From the NCBI RefSeq assembly GCF_036010485.1, contig NZ_CP108568.1:5604501-5668500 (forward strand): a stretch of DNA of 64,000 nt, in the 5' to 3' direction. A program made the translations under genes and the position numbers. Numbering within the stretch: the first letter of the stretch is position 1; each line of letters begins with the position of its first letter. This DNA comes from Streptomyces sp. NBC_01198. Lineage in GTDB: Bacteria; Actinomycetota; Actinomycetes; Streptomycetales; Streptomycetaceae. A model generated the notes under the pieces. The model did not search any database. It was not told where the DNA came from and was given only the letters and a program-made list of their open reading frames with translations. Of this stretch, positions 11,001 through 23,419 are shown piece by piece.

Positions 11001-11043
11001 TTATAAAGAAGTCCTTGTAAAGAACCCTTTAGAAAGCTAGCTT
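11001..11043 (+). promoter_or_regulatory. AT-rich promoter/operator of the ArsR-type regulator
   Basis: This is one of the few A/T-rich stretches in the window. TTATAAAGAA (11001-11010) and TTGTAAAGAA (11015-11024) are direct repeats, and CTTTAGAAAG follows at 11028. TTGTAA (11015-11020) and TAGCTT (11038-11043) are 17 bp apart, a plausible -35/-10 pair. That spacing puts the transcript start at the ATG (11051), so the mRNA may be leaderless, in line with the absence of a ribosome site. The repeats overlapping the promoter are candidate autoregulatory operators. Confidence 0.5.
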
Positions 11044-11050
11044 GATATAC

Positions 11051-11668
11051 ATGACAGAGAAGCCATGGGAACCACAGGTCCACCTCAGCGACCCGCGCGC
11101 CCTGCGCGCCTACGCCCATCCCACCCGCATGACCCTGGTCGGCCTGCTCCGCCTGGAGGGGCCCTTCACCGCGACCCGGGCCGCGGAGCTGACCGGCGAG
11201 TCCGTCGCCAGCTGCTCGTACCACCTGCGGATACTGGCCAAGTACGGCCTGGTCGAGGAGGCCGACCCGGGCGGTCCCGGCCGGGAGAAGCCGTGGCGGG
11301 CCACGGCCGCGACCACGGACTGGCCGAACTACTCGGAGGACCCCGCGGTCACCTCCGCAGCCGAGGCGCTGAACGCGGCGGTCGCCGAGAACCAGCTCCA
11401 CCGCATGATGCGTGCGCTGGAGGTCCGCCACACCCTGCCCGCGGAATGGCAGCAGGCCGAGCGCTACACCGACGCGACGCTCTACCTCACCCCGGAGGAG
11501 CTGATCGCGCTCGGCGAGCGGCTGGAGGCTGTGGTGGGCGAGTTCATCGGCCGCAACTACAACCCGGAGCTGCGGCCGGAGGGCGCCCGCCGTATCGCCT
11601 ACCTCAACGTCGCCTACGTCGCCCCGGGACCGGCCGCGGACCCCGGCCACGCGCCGGAGCAGCCGTGA
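11051..11668 (+). CDS. ArsR-type winged-helix transcriptional regulator
   Basis: 205-residue DNA-binding protein. The start at ATG 11051 (MTEKPWEPQ) is preferred to TTG 11042. The N-terminal half is an ArsR/HTH_20 winged helix: LRAYAHPTRMTLVGLLRLEG, then TRAAELTGESVASCSYHLRI as recognition region, then the wing around GREKPWRAT. The C-terminal half is helical (about residues 100-190) and probably serves dimerisation or ligand sensing. The Cys-rich metal-binding pattern of true ArsR is absent, so the effector is more likely a small organic molecule. Its stop overlaps the start of the MFS exporter (GTGA), so it very likely controls that gene and itself. Confidence 0.88.
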   Translation: MTEKPWEPQVHLSDPRALRAYAHPTRMTLVGLLRLEGPFTATRAAELTGESVASCSYHLRILAKYGLVEEADPGGPGREKPWRATAATTDWPNYSEDPAVTSAAEALNAAVAENQLHRMMRALEVRHTLPAEWQQAERYTDATLYLTPEELIALGERLEAVVGEFIGRNYNPELRPEGARRIAYLNVAYVAPGPAADPGHAPEQP

Positions 11669-12942
11669 GCGCCCCCACCGCGGTCCGCTCGCTCGGCTCC
11701 CGCGCCCCCGCCCTGCTGCAGGAACCGCAGTTCCGCCGCTACTGGACCGGGCAGACGGTCTCGCTGCTCGGCGACGAGGTCACCATCCTCGCCGTGCCGC
11801 TGGCGGCCGTGCTGGTGCTGCACGTCGGAGCCACCGGCATGGGCTGGCTGCGCTTCGCCGGGCTGCTGCCCGCGCTGCTGTTCTCGCTGCCCGGCGGAGC
11901 CTGGGCGGACCGGCGGGGGAGGCGCAGGCAGACCATGATCTTCGCGGATCTGGCCCGGGCGGTACTGATGGCGTCCCTGCCGGTCGCCTACGCGTTCGGG
12001 GCGCTCACCTTCGCCCAGCTGTGCGTCGTCGTGTTCGGGGTCGGCACGCTCGCGGTCGCCTTCGACGTCTGCAACGCCACGCTGTTCGTGTCGCTGGTCT
12101 CCCACGAGCAGTACGTCGCGGGCAACTCGCTGACCAGCGGCAGCCGGGCCTTCGCCTTCGTCGCCGGGCCCAGCGCGGGCGGTGTCCTGGTCCAGGTCCT
12201 CGCCGCGCCCCTCGCGCTGCTCGCCGACGCGGCGTCCTATCTGGTCTCGGCCTGGCAGTTGTCCCGAATAGCCCCCGTCGAACCACCCGCCGCCGAGCGC
12301 GGCAAGGGCCAGCTGACGGCCGGCCTGCGCTTCATCGCCCGTTCCCCGCTGCTGCGGGCGATGCTCGCCTGCGTCGCGACCATCAACCTCTTCAACTTCG
12401 CCTTCCACACCCTGCTGGTCCTCTACGCGGTCGACGAACTCGGCCTCAACGCGGGGACGCTGGGCGTGGTCATCGGCGCGGGCGCCGTCGGCAGCCTGCT
12501 CGGTGCGGCGGTCAGCGGCCGGGTCGTGCGGACGATCGGCGTCGGCCCGGCGTTCACGGTCGGCGCGGTCGCCTTCCCCGCCCCCCTCGTCCTCGTCCCG
12601 CTGGCCGGCGGTCCGACCCCGCTGATCCTGACGGCCTTCTTCGCGGCGGAGTTCCTCTCGGGCCTGGGTGTGATGCTGCTGGACATAGCCGCCGGCTCCC
12701 TGCAGGCCGCCGTCATCCCCAACGCGCTGCGTTCCCGGGTCTCCGGCGCATTCCGCACGGTCAACTACGGCGTCCGCCCCATCGGCGCCCTGGCCGGCGG
12801 CTTCCTCGGCTCGACCATCGGGCTGCGCCCGGCCCTGTGGACAGCCACCCTCGCCGCCACCCTCGGCGTCCTCTGGCTCCTCCCTTCCCCCGTCCCCCAC
12901 ACCCGCACCCTCCCCGCACCACTCCCGGACACCACCCCCTGA
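11665..12942 (+). CDS. MFS transporter, probable drug/metabolite exporter
   Basis: 425-residue major facilitator protein with about 12 hydrophobic helices. It starts at GTG 11665, overlapping the regulator stop by four bases. Seen: the N-terminal FRRYWTGQTVSLLGDEVT, typical of the MFS_3 (enterobactin-exporter-like) group; motif A as GGAWADRRGRRRQ between helices 2 and 3; and SGSRAFAFVAGPSAGG in the region of helix 5. The substrate is unknown. An ArsR-type repressor coupled to an MFS exporter suggests efflux induced by the compound it exports. Confidence 0.9.
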   Translation: MSAPTAVRSLGSRAPALLQEPQFRRYWTGQTVSLLGDEVTILAVPLAAVLVLHVGATGMGWLRFAGLLPALLFSLPGGAWADRRGRRRQTMIFADLARAVLMASLPVAYAFGALTFAQLCVVVFGVGTLAVAFDVCNATLFVSLVSHEQYVAGNSLTSGSRAFAFVAGPSAGGVLVQVLAAPLALLADAASYLVSAWQLSRIAPVEPPAAERGKGQLTAGLRFIARSPLLRAMLACVATINLFNFAFHTLLVLYAVDELGLNAGTLGVVIGAGAVGSLLGAAVSGRVVRTIGVGPAFTVGAVAFPAPLVLVPLAGGPTPLILTAFFAAEFLSGLGVMLLDIAAGSLQAAVIPNALRSRVSGAFRTVNYGVRPIGALAGGFLGSTIGLRPALWTATLAATLGVLWLLPSPVPHTRTLPAPLPDTTP

Positions 12943-12964
12943 GAAGCACGACCCCCCGCCCCAC

Positions 12965-13085
12965 GGCAAGCGGCCCCGCTGAGGGGCGCGAGGAACTGCG
13001 CGCGCAACCACGACGGCGCCGCGGTCGACGCACCACCCCGGGCGGCCCCGCTGAGGGGCGCGGGGAACTGCGTGCCCAGCCACGA
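12965..13085 (+). repeat. Two copies of the dispersed GC-rich repeat
   Basis: The cores at 12983-13002 and 13055-13074 match GGGGCGCGGGGAACTGCGCG with one or two changes and are 72 bp apart, each preceded by GCGGCCCCGCTGA and followed by an AACCACGACG- or AGCCACGACG-like tail. This lies in the 240-base gap between the two MFS genes; no gene is seen there. Confidence 0.75.
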
Positions 13086-13184
13086 CGCACCCGCACCCGC
13101 ACCCACCGCACCACCCACCCACCCCCACCACCCCACGACCGCGAGACCGCGCACCAACACCCGGCCCCAGGAGGGAGAACAGCC

Positions 13185-14161
13185 GTGTCGAGCAGCGACC
13201 AGCCCACACCGGCGCGGTGGCGCGTCCCGTTCGCCCCGAGGCGCGACCGCCCGGCGCCCGGGCCAACGCCAGCAACCGCACCCACGCCCAGGCCCGCGCA
13301 TGCGAAATCGCTCGACCGCCCCGCCCCGGCCCGAGGGGCGACCGCCGGGGACGCCACCCGGCGCTTCAGGGTGGTGTGGGCCGCGGTCACCGTCTCCTCC
13401 CTCGGCGACGGCACCCGCTTCATCGCCTGCCGCTGCTGGCGAACCGCCTCACCGACGACCCCCGGCAGGTCGCCGCCGTCTCGCTGGCCGAGCAACTGCC
13501 GTGGCTGCTGCTCGGCCTGACGGCCGGCGCACTCGCCGACCGGCCGGACCGGCGCCGGATCCTGTGGGTGGTGGACGCGCTACGTGCGGCAGTGGTCGGG
13601 GTGCTGGCCGTGGCGGTGTACACCGGCACGGCCACGGTGCTGCTGCTCGCGGTCACCGGGTTCGTGCTCGGCTGCGGGCAGACGTTCTACAACGGCGCCT
13701 GGTCCGGCGTCGTCCCGGCGCTCGTGCCGCCGTCCGGGCTCGGCAGGGCCAACGCCCGCCTCCAGGCGAGCGCGCAGATCAGCGACACGCTGCTCGGCAC
13801 CCCGCTGGGCGCGGTGCTGTTCGGGATCGGGGCGACGCTGCCCTTCGTGGTGGACGCGGGGTCGTTCGCGGTGGCAGCCGCCCTGGTGGCGCTGACGGCC
13901 GGCGACTTCCGGCCGAGGAAAGCGGGGTCGCCGCCGGGCTCGTTGCGCCACGACGTCGCCGAAGGCATCCGGTGGCTGTGGCGGCACCGCCGGCTGCGCC
14001 GCCTGTGCCTGGTGACGGGGGTCGCCAACGCCGTCGGCAGCGGCCTGGTCGCGATCCTGGTGCTCTACGCAGGCCGCCTGCTCGGCCTCGGCGTGCTCGG
14101 CTTCGCCCTGCTCCTGGCGGCGACCGCCGTCCCGACCGGCGCCGCGCCGGCGGACGCATGA
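13185..14161 (+). pseudogene. Decayed second MFS transporter gene (frameshift plus 3' truncation)
   Basis: The gene starts at GTG 13185 behind a strong AGGAGGGAG site (13169-13177). The frame gives a polar N-terminus, then RFRVVWAAVTVSSLGDGTRFIA, a normal MFS start. At about 13427 the reading shifts: the following MFS sequence (LPLLANRLTDDPRQVAAVSL and on) continues in another frame, as if one C were missing from GCCTGCCG. The second part has good MFS helices, including motif A as GALADRPDRRRI, but ends at 14161 after only about 7 helices with an abrupt non-homologous tail. Two independent lesions argue for a real pseudogene, although the frameshift alone could be a sequencing error. Confidence 0.75.
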
Positions 14162-14212
14162 GGAGCAGGGCGCGTGCGAAGCGGGGCTCGTGCGGAGCGA
14201 GGCGGCACGGGG

Positions 14213-14452
14213 CTACTCCAGCCACCCGTCGTGCGCCGCGGCGAGCGCGTCGAGGGCGGCGGGTTCCAGCCGGGCCGCGGGATCCTCGACGACGACCAGC
14301 CACTGCGCGTCCTCCGCGTCGTCCTCGCCGGCCAGCGCGTCACGCACCAGCCGGGGCTCTTCGGCGAGCGGGAAGCGCTCGGCCAGATCGGCGGCGACCT
14401 CCTCGGCGGCGTCGCGGTCGGGAAGCACCAGGACATGGCGTACGTCGGTCAC
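14213..14452 (-). CDS. Small conserved hypothetical protein
   Basis: 79-residue acidic protein with a GTG start at 14452. It is divergent from holA with a 70-base gap. The sequence VTDVRHVLVLPDRDAAEEVA followed by QWLVVVEDP has the alternating beta/alpha look of a small ferredoxin-like fold of the kind seen in RraB-type regulators, but that is only an impression. No signal peptide, membrane helix or catalytic motif is seen. The codon usage fits coding DNA, and the protein is of a type usually found beside streptomycete holA. Function unknown. Confidence 0.7.
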   Translation of the reverse strand: MTDVRHVLVLPDRDAAEEVAADLAERFPLAEEPRLVRDALAGEDDAEDAQWLVVVEDPAARLEPAALDALAAAHDGWLE

Positions 14453-14522
14453 CCGGACATTGTGCCGCGGGGGACCCGGGCTCCGGCACGGCTGTCACAG
14501 CCGCGTGGGATGCTGGGCCGCG

Positions 14523-15509
14523 ATGGCAAGGAAAACCGCTCAAGACGATCCGCTCGCACCGCTCACGCTCGCCGTGGGGCAGGAGGATCTGCTGCTCGAC
14601 CGCGCCGTGCGGGAAGTGGTGCTGGCCGCGCGGGCGGTGGACGCCGACACCGATGTGCGGGATCTGGCGCCGGAGGCGGTGCAGCCGGGGACGCTGGCGG
14701 AGCTGACCAGCCCGTCGCTGTTCGCCGAGCGCAAGGTCGTCGTGGTGCGCAATGCGCAGGATCTGTCCGCGGAGACGGTCAAGGACGTGAAGGCGTATCT
14801 GGCCGCGCCGGTGGAGGAGATCACCCTGGTGCTGCTGCATGCCGGCGGGGCCAAGGGCAAGGCGCTGCTGGACGCGGCACGCAAGGCGGGGGCGCGCGAG
14901 GTGGCGTGCCCGAAGATGACCAAGCCGGCCGACCGGCTGGCGTTCGTACGCGGCGAGTTCCGCACGCTCGGCCGGTCCGTGACGCCCGAGGCGGCGCAGG
15001 CACTCGTCGACGCCATCGGCAGCGACCTGCGGGAGCTGGCCAGCGCCTGCGCGCAGCTGGTCGCGGACACCGAGGGCACCGTCGACGTCGCGGTGGTCGC
15101 CCGCTACTACACCGGCCGCGCCGAGGCCACCGGCTTCGAGGTGGCCGATCTCGCGGTGACCGGGCGGACGGCCGAGGCGCTTGAGCGGCTGCGCTGGGCC
15201 CTGTCGGTGGGGCAGCCGCTGCCCGGCATCACCTTCGCGCTGGCCTCGGGGGTGCGCGCCATCGGCAAGCTGGCGTCGGCCCCGCGGGGCGCGAACCCGG
15301 GTCAGCTGGCCCGGGACCTCGGCATGCCGCCGTGGAAGATCGACCGGGTGCGGCAGCAGATCCGCGGCTGGAGCGCGGAGGGCGTCTCGGTGGCGCTGCG
15401 CGCGGTCGCGGAGGCCGACGCGGCCGTCAAGGGCGGCGCCGCGGATCCGGCGTATGCCCTGGAGAAGGCCGTGGTCACCATCGCCCGCGCCGCCCGCTCC
15501 CGCACCTGA
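14523..15509 (+). CDS. holA: DNA polymerase III subunit delta
   Basis: 328-residue delta subunit of the clamp loader, which opens the beta clamp during replication. The start at ATG 14523 gives MARKTAQDDPLAPLTLAVGQE; in-frame codons further upstream overlap the divergent small gene. Seen: GQEDLLLDRAV near the N-terminus (the family's usual ATP-less P-loop region); SLFAERKVVVVRNA; the middle AAA+-like domain; LRELASACAQL, typical of delta; and the C-terminal helical collar domain with FALASGVRAIGKL and AEADAAVKGG. The length is normal. It ends convergently with the next gene. Confidence 0.95.
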   Translation: MARKTAQDDPLAPLTLAVGQEDLLLDRAVREVVLAARAVDADTDVRDLAPEAVQPGTLAELTSPSLFAERKVVVVRNAQDLSAETVKDVKAYLAAPVEEITLVLLHAGGAKGKALLDAARKAGAREVACPKMTKPADRLAFVRGEFRTLGRSVTPEAAQALVDAIGSDLRELASACAQLVADTEGTVDVAVVARYYTGRAEATGFEVADLAVTGRTAEALERLRWALSVGQPLPGITFALASGVRAIGKLASAPRGANPGQLARDLGMPPWKIDRVRQQIRGWSAEGVSVALRAVAEADAAVKGGAADPAYALEKAVVTIARAARSRT

Positions 15510-15532
15510 CCCCGCCGGGGCGGCCGCCGCCG

Positions 15533-15555
15533 GCCCGGGTGTCGCCCGCCCGGGC
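15533..15555. terminator. Bidirectional hairpin between holA and the convergent gene
   Basis: GCCCGGG (15533-15539) pairs with CCCGGGC (15549-15555) in the 45-base gap between two converging genes, touching the stop of the minus-strand gene. No T-run is present. Confidence 0.5.
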
Positions 15556-16481
15556 TACTTGAGCTTGGGCATCGTCGCCTTGGTGGCCGCCTTCACCCAG
15601 TCCGTGGCCCGCTCGACCGTGGGGATCTTGTCGTCGGTCTCGTCGAGCGAGGAGGCGTAGCCGTTCCAGGACAGCGTGAAGGTCATCCACCCGTCGCGCA
15701 CGGCGAGCACCACCTGGCGGCTGCCGCTCTCTCCCTCGCCGGCGCTGATGACGGTGTCCTGGGTGACCAGATAGGCCTCGTCCCCGAAACCGTCCACCGC
15801 CGTGGTCGTGTACTTGTCGTCCGGGGCCGAGCCGTGGTCCTCGAAGCTCTTCCAGTGGTCGCCGAACTCCGGCCCGGGGTCGCTCTTGCGGTGCAGGTCC
15901 GCCTCGATGGACACGTAGGAGTAGGAGTAGCTGGTGTCGGAGGAGGAGCTGTCCTCCTTGTCCAGGCTCTCGCTGCAGTACATCTGCACCATGGAGGGGC
16001 GGTCGCTGGTGTACGAGGTCGGACTCTTGTCGGGCTTGGGGTACGTGGTCTTGAACGCGGTCAGGTCCGAGCTGTCGCACAGGTTCCTCTTGCTGGTGTA
16101 GCCGCGCAGGTCGGCCTTGCCCGAGTCCTTGCCGAGTACCAGCACCCCGCCGGCCCAGGCTGCGGACGCCACGACCGCGCCGACCACCGCCCACAGCACG
16201 GCCCGGCCCGCTCCGCCGCGCGGCCCGCCCGCGGGGGCGGCGCCTGGCTGCTGCGGGGGACCGTAGTACGGCGGCTGCGGCGCCCCGTAGGGGCCGGCAG
16301 GAGCGCCGGGCGAGGGCTGGGCGTAGGGGTTGTGCTGCGGTGGCACCGGGGCACCGTAACCGCCGGCCGGCGGCGGGCCCGGTATCGGTCCCGGCGGGCC
16401 CGGCGGGGGAACGGGCCCGGAGCCCTGCGGGGGGTTCTGGTACGGATTTGAGCCCGGCTGCTTCGGCGGCGGCATCGACAT
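15555..16481 (-). CDS. Proline-rich, membrane-anchored extracellular protein of unknown function
   Basis: 308 residues. The first 90 or so are Pro/Gly/Tyr-rich (PPPGPPGPIPGPPPAGGYGA style), a cytoplasmic tail common in actinobacterial membrane proteins. One transmembrane helix follows at about residues 94-116 (AVLWAVVGAVVASAAWAGGVLVLG). The rest is predicted extracytoplasmic, with two Cys (LCDSS and MYCSES) that could form a disulfide, a Ser/Asp-rich acidic loop, and a terminal region with VVLAVRDGWMTFTLSWNGYA. No enzyme motif is seen. The overall plan resembles secreted sensor or lipoprotein-like modules of Streptomyces. Confidence 0.8.
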   Translation of the reverse strand: MSMPPPKQPGSNPYQNPPQGSGPVPPPGPPGPIPGPPPAGGYGAPVPPQHNPYAQPSPGAPAGPYGAPQPPYYGPPQQPGAAPAGGPRGGAGRAVLWAVVGAVVASAAWAGGVLVLGKDSGKADLRGYTSKRNLCDSSDLTAFKTTYPKPDKSPTSYTSDRPSMVQMYCSESLDKEDSSSSDTSYSYSYVSIEADLHRKSDPGPEFGDHWKSFEDHGSAPDDKYTTTAVDGFGDEAYLVTQDTVISAGEGESGSRQVVLAVRDGWMTFTLSWNGYASSLDETDDKIPTVERATDWVKAATKATMPKLK

Positions 16482-16527
16482 GCGGCGAGGATAGCGGCGG
16501 GGGGATCGGCACCGTCAGGGAAACGTA

Positions 16528-16558
16528 CTGCCCGCCCGGGGAATCCCCGGACGGGCAG
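16528..16558. terminator. Long hairpin downstream of rpsT
   Basis: A 14-bp stem with one mismatch and a 3-base loop lies at 16528-16541/16545-16558. It sits between rpsT and the next minus-strand gene and may terminate the rpsT transcript. A second, weaker pairing, GTGCCGCA (16574-16581) with TGCGGCAC (16603-16610), lies closer to rpsT. Confidence 0.5.
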
Positions 16559-16755
16559 CAGAGGCGTATCGGTGTGCCGCAGGCACGTGGCGAACGTCCG
16601 CGTGCGGCACGGGTCTTGGGCGCTGCGGGTCCGGGCGGTAGAGGGGCCGCTGGTTCCGGTTGCCCGCCCTGCCGCGGACCCTGGTGCGCGGAGACCGCGC
16701 GGGGCCGTGCAAGTCGTGCGGGTCGTGCAGGCTGTGCGGGTCAGGCGAAGGGTGA

Positions 16756-17022
16756 TCAGCCCTGGAGCGCCGCGACCGACTGCGCGATGGCCGACTTCTT
16801 GTTCGCGGCCTGGTTCTTGTGGATGACGCCCTTGCTCACGGCCTTGTCGAGCTTCTTGGACGCGGCGCGCGCGGCGGCCTCGGCCTTGGCGGCGTCGCCG
16901 GAGGCGACGGCCTCGCGGGTGCGGCGGACCGCGGTCTTGAGCTCGGACTTGACGGCCTTGTTGCGCAGGCGCGCCTTCTCGTTGGTCTTGTTGCGCTTGA
17001 TCTGGGACTTGATGTTCGCCAC
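16756..17022 (-). CDS. rpsT: 30S ribosomal protein S20
   Basis: 88-residue S20, a helical-bundle protein binding 16S rRNA in the small-subunit body. GTG start at 17022, GAAGG site upstream, N-terminus MANIKSQIKRNKTNEKARLRN when initiated with Met, then KSELKTAVRRTREAV and KKLDKAVSKGVIHKNQAANKKS, all diagnostic. It is divergent from lepA, with a shared 250-base intergenic region that must hold both promoters. Confidence 0.98.
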   Translation of the reverse strand: MANIKSQIKRNKTNEKARLRNKAVKSELKTAVRRTREAVASGDAAKAEAAARAASKKLDKAVSKGVIHKNQAANKKSAIAQSVAALQG

Positions 17023-17268
17023 GAAGGAGCCTTCTCAGGTTCGTTTACCGAAAGGATCAGCGCCTCGGGTCCGGATTCCCGCGGTACGCGACCGGTGGGG
17101 GGCACGAGGCACAGCGCCCCAGGTTACCAGCAGCCGTCGGCCGCTCCCAAACCGCGCGGCGGCCGCCGGCCATGGGACGATGGAGGCTACGTATCGATCC
17201 GACCAGCCAGCAGAGACCGAGTCCCGCGCCGAGCGCGGGGGTGGGCGTCTCAAGAAAATGGACCCTGC

Positions 17269-19146
<1,878 letters not shown>

Positions 19147-19151
19147 GCCGG

Positions 19152-19196
19152 CGGGTGGCGGGGTGCGACCGTGGACGCGGCGCACCCCGCCACCCG
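19152..19196 (+). terminator. lepA terminator hairpin
   Basis: A perfect 16-bp stem: CGGGTGGCGGGGTGCG (19152-19167) with its complement at 19181-19196 and a 13-base loop, six bases after the lepA stop. Confidence 0.8.
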
Positions 19197-19342
19197 GTCG
19201 GCGGTATCCGCAGGCGGCGGTGCGCATGCGGTCGCGACGCGCTGGCCATACCCTCTTACGCGCCGGGCGTCGGGCCTCTAGTCTGATCCGACGGATAGGT
19301 TACTGGTGAGTTAAGAACGCCCGCGCGTGCCCGGAGGTTGCG

Positions 19343-21226
<1,884 letters not shown>

Positions 21227-21508
21227 GCCTCGCGGGGCCTGCCCCCGGCCACGCTTTGCGCTTGCGCGCGGCTGGGGGCTGCCGGTCCCCCGGAGGGCGT
21301 GCTGACCTTGCGGTGCGTCGTGGCTTGTCGCGCAGCTCCCCGCGCCCCTGGGGGCTGGACCTCTTGTGCGGAGGGTGAGGGTCTTTCAGGGGCCCCGGCG
21401 CGGGAGGGTAGTGGGTCGGGGTGGGGGATGGGGGGAGTTCGGGGGAAAGGGACCCGTGCGGGGGGTACGGAGCGGGGTCGGGGTGTGGCGGAGTGTCAGC
21501 ATGGGAGC
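21227..21508. other. Intergenic region with one inverted copy of the dispersed repeat
   Basis: In the gap between the acyl-CoA ligase and the PP2C gene, an inverted copy of the repeat core (CGCGCAGCTCCCCGCGCCCC) lies at 21329-21348. The rest is G-rich. A promoter for the PP2C gene should be here but is not obvious. Confidence 0.6.
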
Positions 21509-23380
21509 GTGAGGCTCACCTCTGCTCGCCCCGCGGGCGAAGCCCGCGACGTGGGGTCGGACGGGTCCGAGGCCATGTCGCGGACGAGTCTGCCCGGCGA
21601 CCAGCAGGCCGCCGGCGCCGCCCGCCGGTTCCTGCGGGCCGCGCTGGCGGAATGGGCGGGCAGCGGCCTGCCCGAGGCGGCCGGCCTCGAAGAGCGGCTG
21701 GTGGACGACGGCACCCTCCTGGTGAGCGAGCTGGTCACGAACGCCGTCGTGCACGCCGGCACTGCGGTCGACGTGGTGTGCCGGCTGGACACCCGGGAGT
21801 CCCCGCCCGGCGTCGTGGTCGAGGTGTCGGACCGGCACCCGGCGCGGATGCTCAGGGAGGACGGGGCCGGCGGCCGGGACGGCCCGGACGTGCCCGACGA
21901 CCGGCGGGAGGGCGGCCGCGGCCTGCACCTGGTGGCGGCGCTGTCCGACGCCTGGGGCATCAGCTACCACCGCGACCGCAAGACGGTGTGGTGCCGCTTC
22001 GACCTGCCGCCCGGCGGCGGCGAGCCCCCGCTGCCCGCCCCTCGCGGCGAACCGCCGGCGGAACTGCTCGCACCCGTGGCGCCGCCACGGCCGGCCGGCC
22101 CGTGCGCCGAGCAGGACCGGGTCGACCGCGGGGCGCTGTCCTTCCTCGCCGAGGCGTCGGACCTGCTGGCCGGCCAGCTGGACGAGGACAACGTCGCCTC
22201 GCTCGCGGCGCAGTTGCTGGTGCCGCGGATCGCGGACTGGTGCGCGGTGTGGGTGTACCCGGCGGGAGCCGCACCGCGGCTGTCGAGCGTGTGGCACGTC
22301 GAGGAGCGGCGGATCGACCGGCTGCGGGCCGTACTGGAGGCGGCGCCGCCCGCCGCCGACCCGCGGCCCGGGGCGCGGCAGGCGCGGTGGCCGGCGCTGC
22401 CGGACGACGCCGGGTGCGACCCCGCCTCCGGCGGCGCACTCGCCGTGCCGCTGATCGTGGCGGGCCGCTGCCACGGCACCCTGCTGCTGGGCCGGGCAGC
22501 GCCGCCCGGGGCGGCGGGGCGGCACGGGCTGCCGGACGCGATGACCGGCCTGGTCGAGGACTTCGCCCGCCGGGTGGCCCAGGCCATGGGCGCGGCGCGG
22601 CAGTACGCGCGGCAAGCGATGATCAGCACGGTGCTGCAGCGCGGCCTGCTGCCGCCGGCGGTGGGGCGCATCCCCGGCATCGACCACGCCGTCGTCTACG
22701 AGCCGCTGGCCGGCGACTGGGTCGGCGGCGACTTCTACGACCTCTTCCCGGCCGGTGACGGCCGCTGGTGCTTCGCGCTGGGCGACGTGTGCGGCAACGG
22801 TCCCGAGGCCGCCTCGCTGGCCGGCGTCGCGCGCCCGGTGCTGCGGCTGCTGGCCCGCGAGGGCTACGGCGTCTGCGACGTGCTCGACCGCCTCAACAAG
22901 GCGCTCGCCGACGAGGCGGCCGCCGCCCTGATCGGCGGGACGGCGGCCTGGGAGGGCGGCCAGGCCCGCTTCCTGTCGCTGCTGTACGGGGAGGTCACGC
23001 CGTACGCGCCGGAGCCCGGCGCGCACTGCACCCTGGCCTCCGCCGGCCATCCGCTGCCGCTGCTGCTCGGCCGGGACGGCCGGGTACGGGAGGCGGCCGG
23101 CCCGCAGCTCCTGCTGGGGATCTCCGAGACGTCACGGTACGTGAGCGAGTCCTTCGACCTGTCGCCCGGCGACACCCTGCTGTGCGTCACCGACGGGGTG
23201 ACCGAGCGCCGCCGCGGCCGGCGGCAGTTCGACGACGACGAGGGTCTGGCCACCGTCCTCGGCGGCTGCACGGGGCTGGACGCGGCGGGTACGGCCGAGC
23301 GCGTCCGGCACGCGGTGCACGCCTACGACAGCGCCCCGCCCGCCGACGATCTGGCGGTGCTCGTCCTCCAGGCGCGCTGA
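21509..23380 (+). CDS. HATPase - GAF - PP2C (SpoIIE/RsbU) fusion regulator
   Basis: 623-residue predicted signalling phosphatase. GTG 21509 is taken as start; ATG 21575 (MSRTSLPGD) is a good alternative. Order: an RsbW/SpoIIAB-like ATPase domain (about residues 40-170, with LLVSELVTNAVVHAG as N-box and GGRGLHLVAALSDAWG as G-box), a GAF-like domain (about 205-355), then a PP2C/SpoIIE phosphatase with GDWVGGDFYDLF, GDVCGNGPEAA, SAGHPLPLLL and LLCVTDGVTE supplying the metal-binding Asp residues. Kinase and phosphatase in one chain suggest it both inactivates and reactivates an anti-sigma-factor antagonist. No antagonist or sigma gene is adjacent. Confidence 0.88.
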   Translation: MRLTSARPAGEARDVGSDGSEAMSRTSLPGDQQAAGAARRFLRAALAEWAGSGLPEAAGLEERLVDDGTLLVSELVTNAVVHAGTAVDVVCRLDTRESPPGVVVEVSDRHPARMLREDGAGGRDGPDVPDDRREGGRGLHLVAALSDAWGISYHRDRKTVWCRFDLPPGGGEPPLPAPRGEPPAELLAPVAPPRPAGPCAEQDRVDRGALSFLAEASDLLAGQLDEDNVASLAAQLLVPRIADWCAVWVYPAGAAPRLSSVWHVEERRIDRLRAVLEAAPPAADPRPGARQARWPALPDDAGCDPASGGALAVPLIVAGRCHGTLLLGRAAPPGAAGRHGLPDAMTGLVEDFARRVAQAMGAARQYARQAMISTVLQRGLLPPAVGRIPGIDHAVVYEPLAGDWVGGDFYDLFPAGDGRWCFALGDVCGNGPEAASLAGVARPVLRLLAREGYGVCDVLDRLNKALADEAAAALIGGTAAWEGGQARFLSLLYGEVTPYAPEPGAHCTLASAGHPLPLLLGRDGRVREAAGPQLLLGISETSRYVSESFDLSPGDTLLCVTDGVTERRRGRRQFDDDEGLATVLGGCTGLDAAGTAERVRHAVHAYDSAPPADDLAVLVLQAR

Positions 23381-23419
23381 CGTGCCTGGGCACCGCCCGG
23401 CGTGCCGGATACTGGGGGA

